Assembly: GCF_030272615.1 (NCBI RefSeq) | Contig: NC_081407.1 | Location: 435,336,730 to 435,400,729, forward strand | From: Cryptomeria japonica | Lineage: Eukaryota; Streptophyta; Pinopsida; Cupressales; Cupressaceae | Direction of reading: 5' to 3' | DNA: 64,000 bases | Translations under genes and position numbers: made by a program | Shown: in pieces, positions 58,451-64,000 of the stretch | How positions within the stretch are numbered: the stretch's first letter is position 1 | How the letters are laid out: every line of letters starts with the position of its first letter | The notes under the pieces: generated by a model | Seen by the model: the letters and a program-made list of their open reading frames with translations, nothing else | Databases searched by the model: none | Told to the model about the DNA's origin: nothing

Positions 58451-60142
58451 TGTAGCGTCGTAAATTGTACACACTTGCTAGGGTTGTATAATTTCACACC
58501 TAGTTTAGCACCCACCTTGGCACATTTTGCATTTTGCATTGCATTTCCCCTTAGCGCTTAATTAATTAAATTAATTAGGTCTAAGGTCCTATTTTATCAT
58601 CTCCCACATCATAAAGTTGGGCCCTTTCTTTAAAGTGTGCCCTTTTCATTTTATTCCACCTATACATCATTTAATCAAAAACCCTAATTAGGTCCTATTT
58701 TGAACTTGGGGGCTTGGTTTTGGGGGTCAAAACATCTCGAAATCACCTGTAACTTCGCGATTCTCTCTAAAATCATCATATCCGACGGCCCTAAAAATTT
58801 GGTGAAAAGTTGTCGGGACCATGGCGCCCGGAAAGGACCATGGCGCCCAGAGTGCACATGGTCCCGGACATTTTTCCCAAAATTTTAGGAGCGCGATCCA
58901 ATCATAAAATAAAGCTTAACCCCAAGAAATTTGCGAGATATTCAATCTCTAGGTCGGCCAAAAGTTGAAATTAAGACCTAGGGTTTCATATATAAGAGCT
59001 CTCTTTCTTCATTTGAAAGGATGGAAATTTTGGCTTTCGAGGGACCTTCTATGCAGCGAAAGAGCAGATCTTTGAAGACTTCAACAACATTCAACATCCT
59101 TCTATCAAGCATTTATCAATTTCATTCATCCATTTAGGGCTTGGAAGACATGGAAGAACAATAGGAGATTACCGACTGACGATTGGCTTGTACTCCTCCC
59201 TTGAGGGTTGGGTATGATTTCATGTTGTTTTCATGTCTTTGCATAAGCTTCAATATATCCTTTATTCATGCTTTAGATCACTTTGCATCTTGATTTAGAG
59301 CATTTACATTATCATTTACAAGCAATTAGGGTTTACTTTCTTGGTTGCTCTAGTTTGCTTTCTTGCATTTAAGGACCTTGCACACACACTAGGTTTGCAC
59401 ACACAATACATTTTACAATACAACTTGGATATTCGTGGAGGTGGAAATCACCGAAGCGGGGGTTTGACTAAGGCAAAACCCTATATAGCCGCCCAAACAC
59501 CTTTTCAGATATAAGTGCAGGTTTCGGGACTCGGACGACGCCGCAAGTTACAAATCCGAAAGAAGCAGACGGAGACCAAACAACACACCAAATTTGAGAG
59601 CAAAAGACCAGGACAGGGGCGTGGGGCACCCCGGTCTTGCCAGGACAGGGGCACTAGGTGCCCTGGTCCCTGGGATAGGGGCGCTAGGCGCCCTGGTCCT
59701 CCTGACAGACAACATTTTCAGCCTTTTTGATAGCTTTTCCAGAGTGCAAAAATAGCAGTTTTCGGAGCAATTTCAGGGGCAGAATCAGGACAGTGGCGCC
59801 CGCGCCCCCGTCCTGAACATTTTTAGTCAGATTTTAACTCTGGGTACGCATTTGCATTCTTGTCTTATCCTTGTATTTACAGCTTTCCATTGTTTAAGTT
59901 CAATTCTGCAATCTTGTCATTAGTTCGTACTTGCACTTTGGGGTTAGGGATTGAACTTGCATCATTTCATCTTTCAATTGCAACAAAGGAATAGAAATCC
60001 TAATAGGTACCCCGTGGCTCTCTCTTCCACAAGAAGAAGTAGCCAATTGTGTGATACCTCTAGGCTCTTTCGTATTCCACAAGTGTGTGGTTGAAAGTGA
60101 GATTAGGGCATGTTTGCTTAGTGTCACTTTTTCTCCCACACA
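58451..60142 (+). repeat. 3' LTR of the non-autonomous element
   Basis: Same layout as the 5' LTR. The GC-rich repeat block (about 59610-59700) is present with changed units. It ends CACACA at 60142, followed by the TTAGG duplication. Confidence 0.92.
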
Positions 60143-60147
60143 TTAGG

Positions 60148-61288
60148 ATATCAATTGCTATGGCTAAACACTAGCATGATGTTTGTGTTGTGGTATAGAT
60201 GCATAGAAACATAATTATGGGATTGTTATATTATAGAGATCATAAATCTAGATATCGCATATTAGTTCTAGCTCTTCTTGGATTGAGTCTAAAGTTGACA
60301 ATGGACATATAGTCATAAAGCCATTATTAGCCGATCTATCCATTTCTAGTAAAGACAATTGAGAAAGTCATTTTGATATTGAGAGTTTCTTATCTGTTTA
60401 CCTATTGATCATTATTAAGCCATAATATTTAGGTCTATTTATCTCTCTTGTAAAACCTCTGTAAGTGTCCTAGATTGTCCCTACTACTCACTCTTCAATG
60501 AAATAGTGGAGTTCTAAAGATTTGTTGCACAAGATGGTGTTGAAGGTATCAACAAGGCTAGCATGGAAGGCATGTTCAAGCTTCCACTTGTACAACTTAC
60601 AACAAATGATTTGTTGATAGAAGAAATTCTTGAAATAGGGATACAATCGAAAGACAAGTAAGTACATACAAACCTCTTCAATTGAAAGTAAAATCTATGT
60701 ATAAAAAGAGTACATTGAATCCCAATCCATAAACACAATAGAGATACCGATGGAGACTTAATTGGATGTAGCATGTCACACCAACATTGTTAGAGTATGC
60801 TAAGATAGTACATAATGTTTCCTAAAGCCACATTAGTATTTTACCCAGATCATTATCTACCAAAACTAACTATAGTAATCCTTTTGAGGATTCATTTCAT
60901 GGTGCTAAATCTTCATTTAGTTCCACTTCTTGTTCGAGAAAGAACAGTTATTTCTTGAGGTAGATGAATATCCCATCAACAAAGGACAAGACCCTTTCTA
61001 GAATATAACAAATTCTACTCCAACAAAAGATCATGGGGGTTTCACTAGAGATATTGAATAAGAGATAGACTTCTACTGCTGCATTAAAAGCATTGGCATG
61101 TTCTTCATTTATTTATGTAAACTCTTTGTGATGCCACCACAACCAAGAAAGCTGTAAAAATTTGTTTGGAATGCATGGATTTTTAGGATTGTCCTTTAAG
61201 AAAATAGAATTAAAGTATGGAAGCAGGATCTGCCAGCTCCTGAGGGAATCTTGATGAAAAATAACTGTAAAATATTTGGCGAGCTTAT
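60148..61288. other. intergenic DNA with decayed coding traces
   Basis: At about 60515-60690 a plus-strand stretch reads as plausible protein (ASMEGMFKLPLVQLTTNDLL, ILEIGIQSKDKYVHTNLFN) before stops. I do not recognise it. Nothing else is supported. Confidence 0.4.
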
Positions 61289-62340
61289 ATGCAAAAACTC
61301 ATGCTTCCTGATGGGTTTATGTATAGAAATAAGCACGAATTAAGTGGTAAAGGGGCTTCTGGAAACAAGAGGGACAGAGAGGCAGTGGAAGTGAAAACTT
61401 CTAGTGTTGTGTCTGCTCCATCTCAAAATGGGAATGGCGAAGGTGCTGTAAGAGGAGTTGAGAAGGGTGTTGGAAGAAGTGGGGGTTTTTACATTCCCCC
61501 ATTTAAGTTGGCTCAAATGATGAAAGATGTGGAAGACAAGAGCAGTGTGGAATACCAACACATGACATGGGATGCCCTTCATAAGAGTATCAATGGGTTA
61601 GTAAACAAGGTAAATTCATCTAACATCAAGAACATCATTCTAGAGTTGTTTGCAGAGAATCTCATCAGTGGGAGGGGTCTATTTTGTAGGTCTTGTATGA
61701 AATCCCAAATGGCATCCCTTGGATTTATAGATGTTTTGCTACATTGGTTGTTGTGGTAAATACAAAATTTCCTGAAGTTAGCAATCTACTTTTGCGAAGA
61801 ATTATTTTGCAGCTTAAGAGGGCATACAAACACAATGACAAGCACATGTTGATAGCAACAGCCAAATTCATAGCTCATTTAGTGAATCAACAAGTTGCAC
61901 ATGAGATCATTGCTTTGGAACTTCTCACCCTTTTACTAGAGAACCCCATAGATGATAGTGTAGAGGTTGCTATTGGGTTCATGAAAGAATGTGGTTCTTT
62001 GTTGCAAGACCTTTCACCCAAAGGTCTTTATGGAATTTTTGAAAGATTTAGAGGTATTCTCCATGAGGGGGAAATTGACAAATGAGTACAGTTTTTAATC
62101 GAAGGCCTTTTTGCATTTCGCAAAGCTAAGTTTGAGGGTCATCCAGCCATGCATCCAGATCAGTTAACACATGAAGTTTTCCTAGAAGATGAACTTGATC
62201 AAGAGGTTGGTTTGGATGTTTTCAAGCCAGGTCCTGATTTCTTAGAGCATGAGGCAACCTATGAAAAACTGAAGAAAGATATCCTTGGAGATGCTTCTTC
62301 AGATGAAGCAGAAGGGGAGAATGATTCAGGTGATGATTTA

Positions 62341-62387
<47 letters not shown>

Positions 62388-63230
62388 GGAAGGTGAGGAA
62401 GCACTAGGAATATAGGATGAGACAGAGACAAACTTGGTCAATTTAAGACGTACAATTTATTTGACAATCATGTCAAGTGTTGATTTTGAGGAAGCTGGTC
62501 ATAAGCTACTAAAGATCAAGCTTGAACCTGGTCAAGAGAGAACATACCTTCATTATTATGGTATTCTTGGGCAAAGATTCTGTATGATCAATAAAATACA
62601 TGAGGAATTTTTTGAGGTGTGTTTTTTACAACAGTATTCTATGATACACAGACTAGAAACAAATAAACTGCATAATGTTGCAAAGTTTTTTGCCCACTTA
62701 CTTGGCACAGATGCTCTTCCATGGCATTGTCTTGCTTATATACATGAGATAGAGGAAGATACTACTTCCTCTTCCCGTATTTTTATAAAGATTCTCTTGC
62801 AGGAGCTGGCATAGCAGCTTGGTATATTGTTTCTTAATGAAAGGTTGAATGATCCAATAATGCAGGAGTCTTTTGATTCAATTTCTCCAAAGGACAATCC
62901 CAAAAATTCATAGTTTGCTATCAATTTCTTTACTTCTATTGGTCTTGGTGGTATCACTGAGAGTTTACGTGAGTATTTGAAGAATATGCTAAGGCTTGTA
63001 ATGCAGAAACAAAAGTCTATTCCTAAGTCAGATGAATCTACCTCTAATGATGATTCATCTAGTTCATCAGGTTCGTCAGATTCATATACATCAGACTCAG
63101 ATTCTGAGAGTGAAACTGACAGTGAGAGCAGTAAGGAGTCACCAAGAAAGAAAAATAATTCAAATCATAACAATGAGTATGAAAAAACAAGAAGAAAAGG
63201 GCATGTTGTCTTATGTATTTTAATAATTTC
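61289..63230 (+). pseudogene. CWC22: CWC22-like pre-mRNA splicing factor, intron-free broken copy
   Basis: CWC22 binds eIF4A3 in the spliceosome and is needed for exon-junction-complex loading. Recognisable blocks in order: RSGGFYIPPFKLAQMMKDVE and YQHMTWDALHKSINGLVNK, then the MIF4G domain (NIILELFAENLISGRGLFCR, FIAHLVNQQVAHEIIALELL, GIFERFRGILHEGEIDK), an Asp-rich linker, the MA3 region ([55 protein letters not shown]) and the Ser/Asp/Glu-rich tail. Defects: a 1-nt loss near 61735, stops at about 62083, 62413, 62812 and 62911, and a missing ~12-residue piece before ERTYLHYYG. Exons are fused without introns, as expected of a retrocopy; no poly(A) is seen because another element follows directly. 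Confidence 0.88.
62335..62388 (+). repeat. (GAT)n microsatellite encoding poly-Asp
   Basis: About 15 GAT/TGA units inside the CWC22-like sequence expand the normal acidic linker into an uninterrupted Asp run. Confidence 0.92.
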
Positions 63231-63254
63231 TATTTTCTTGCCTGTGAAGAAAGA

Positions 63255-64000
63255 CCATGTTAGACAATATCAACGAACAACAAAATAAGGAGACAATTGC
63301 TAGATTGTGGTCTAACTTGAAAAGAAATGGTGATGGAAAATGTTATTGTCTATGGAAAATTTGTAAGGGGCTAAAGACTAGAAGACTTCTAATCAAAACA
63401 ACAAAGAAACATTGTAGGCTACATGGTCACATTGAAGGTGGACATGATTATCATCCATTGGTAAGTTTTTCATTATATCATTTTGACAATTTATATACAT
63501 AATAAATCACGTGATGATGAGATCATGATCACGGTTTATTTATGTATATCAATTTTATATAGATTGAGCACCCCAGAGCACATGGTATGGATCAAAACAA
63601 CCCTGAGAATATGGTTTTCGAAGTGGACAAACACGGAGGTGTGAATATCGAAGTTGAAGATAATGATCCCATGGAAGATGACGATCATGAGCTAGAAAAC
63701 ACAATTGAAGATGATGGTACAAATACATTGATCCATGACTCATTTAGTACTCGCGCAGCTGATCATGATGATGAAGATGACCTTGATGTTGTTCATGATG
63801 TCCCTCTGCTTGAGAAGGCATCTGAGGCCCTTTATGAAGGCTCACACACAACTCTTCTCTCCACTGTATTGTTGTTGGTGAGCTTGAAGGTTATGAATGG
63901 TTTATCCAACATAACAATGTCACGTATGTTAAGGCATGTCATATATGTCATAATAAACTGTGAATCATGCAGTACCATTAATATTCTTTATTATAACAAA
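63255..64000 (+). pseudogene. probable CACTA (En/Spm) transposase fragment, cut by the window end
   Basis: The frame 63257-63460 reads ARLWSNLKRNGDGKCYCLWK and CRLHGHIEGGHDYHPL. After a likely intron-like gap (about 63462-63560) an acidic stretch (VDKHGGVNIEVEDNDPMEDD) leads to LLEKASEALYEGSHTTLLS and VLLLVSLKVMNGLSNITMSRML. The latter block matches the 'LYPG..TKLS.L..LL.LKV..GWSN..F..LL' region that precedes the catalytic part of plant CACTA TNP2 transposases. A basic Cys/His N-terminus followed by an acidic spacer fits the family. The catalytic domain would lie beyond 64000. Degenerate in places. Confidence 0.6.

Larger units (their letters stand above)
51814..60142 (+). mobile_element. non-autonomous LTR retrotransposon encoding a protease/G-patch protein
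   Basis: LTRs 51814-53506 and 58451-60142 (TGTAGCG...CACACA) are nearly the same length (1693 and 1692 bp) and differ by a few percent. It has a perfect TSD TTAGG (51809-51813 and 60143-60147), a primer binding site at 53510-53526 and a purine-rich AAAGTGGGGGCTAAA before 58451. The ~4.9 kb interior has one long frame (53677-56760, one stop) and no gag core, RT, RNase H or integrase. It must rely on proteins of another element. Confidence 0.92.

Noticed and set aside
62222-62441. Poly-His and poly-Ser frames opposite the GAT repeat
   Set aside because: Antisense reading of the trinucleotide repeat.

Overview
The window looks like nuclear DNA of a gymnosperm, most likely a conifer. The one clearly intact gene encodes a protein very close to conifer cinnamyl alcohol dehydrogenase. 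Its introns are small, but the gene sits in a thick layer of old, nested retrotransposons, and the intergenic DNA is AT-rich. No bacterial, organellar, tRNA or rRNA signals were seen. Species cannot be named from the sequence alone.

Layout. 1-3.1 kb: AT-rich DNA, a possible LINE 3' tail and a ~430 bp tandem duplication. 3.24-6.05 kb: six-exon CAD gene on the + strand. 7.3-8.25 kb: a LINE ORF1 relic on the - strand. 8.9-12.5 kb: Ty1/copia debris, including a solo LTR with a perfect 5-bp target duplication (9820-10714) sitting in the reverse transcriptase of a + strand copia relic whose 3' LTR starts at 11623. 12.96-13.04 kb: a 75-bp A-tailed insertion with a 20-bp target duplication.

13.6-38.6 kb is a stack of nested insertions. 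A likely LTR (from 13575) was hit by a Ty3/gypsy element of the Tat type (LTRs 14276-24996, interrupted, and 36737-38553). The 5' LTR of that element was split by a ~2.4 kb segment (14946-23904) that carries GA-rich repeats and the promoter plus first codons of an unknown gene. That segment was hit by a Mutator-like element (17104-23674, ~480 bp terminal inverted repeats, 9-bp duplication). The Mutator-like element was in turn hit by a 5'-truncated LINE (17827-21812, 15/16 bp target duplication).

38.9-43.9 kb: a second degenerate LINE on the - strand. 44.0-50.5 kb: copia LTR debris and a - strand Tat-type element missing its RT region. 50.9-51.7 kb: a PPR gene fragment. 51.8-60.1 kb: a complete non-autonomous LTR element with a perfect TTAGG duplication. 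It has no RT, RNase H or integrase but encodes one long frame with a retropepsin-like domain and a G-patch-like domain. 61.3-63.2 kb: an intron-free, broken copy of the splicing factor CWC22. 63.3-64.0 kb: what looks like the start of a CACTA transposase region, cut by the window edge.

Only the CAD gene is likely to do cellular work (the monolignol step of lignin biosynthesis). The rest is mobile DNA and pseudogenes. The two most unusual items are the long extra reading frame downstream of RNase H inside the LINE, bounded by target duplications, and the coding-competent PR/G-patch element, which shares its primer binding site with the Tat-type element and could be mobilised by such elements in trans.
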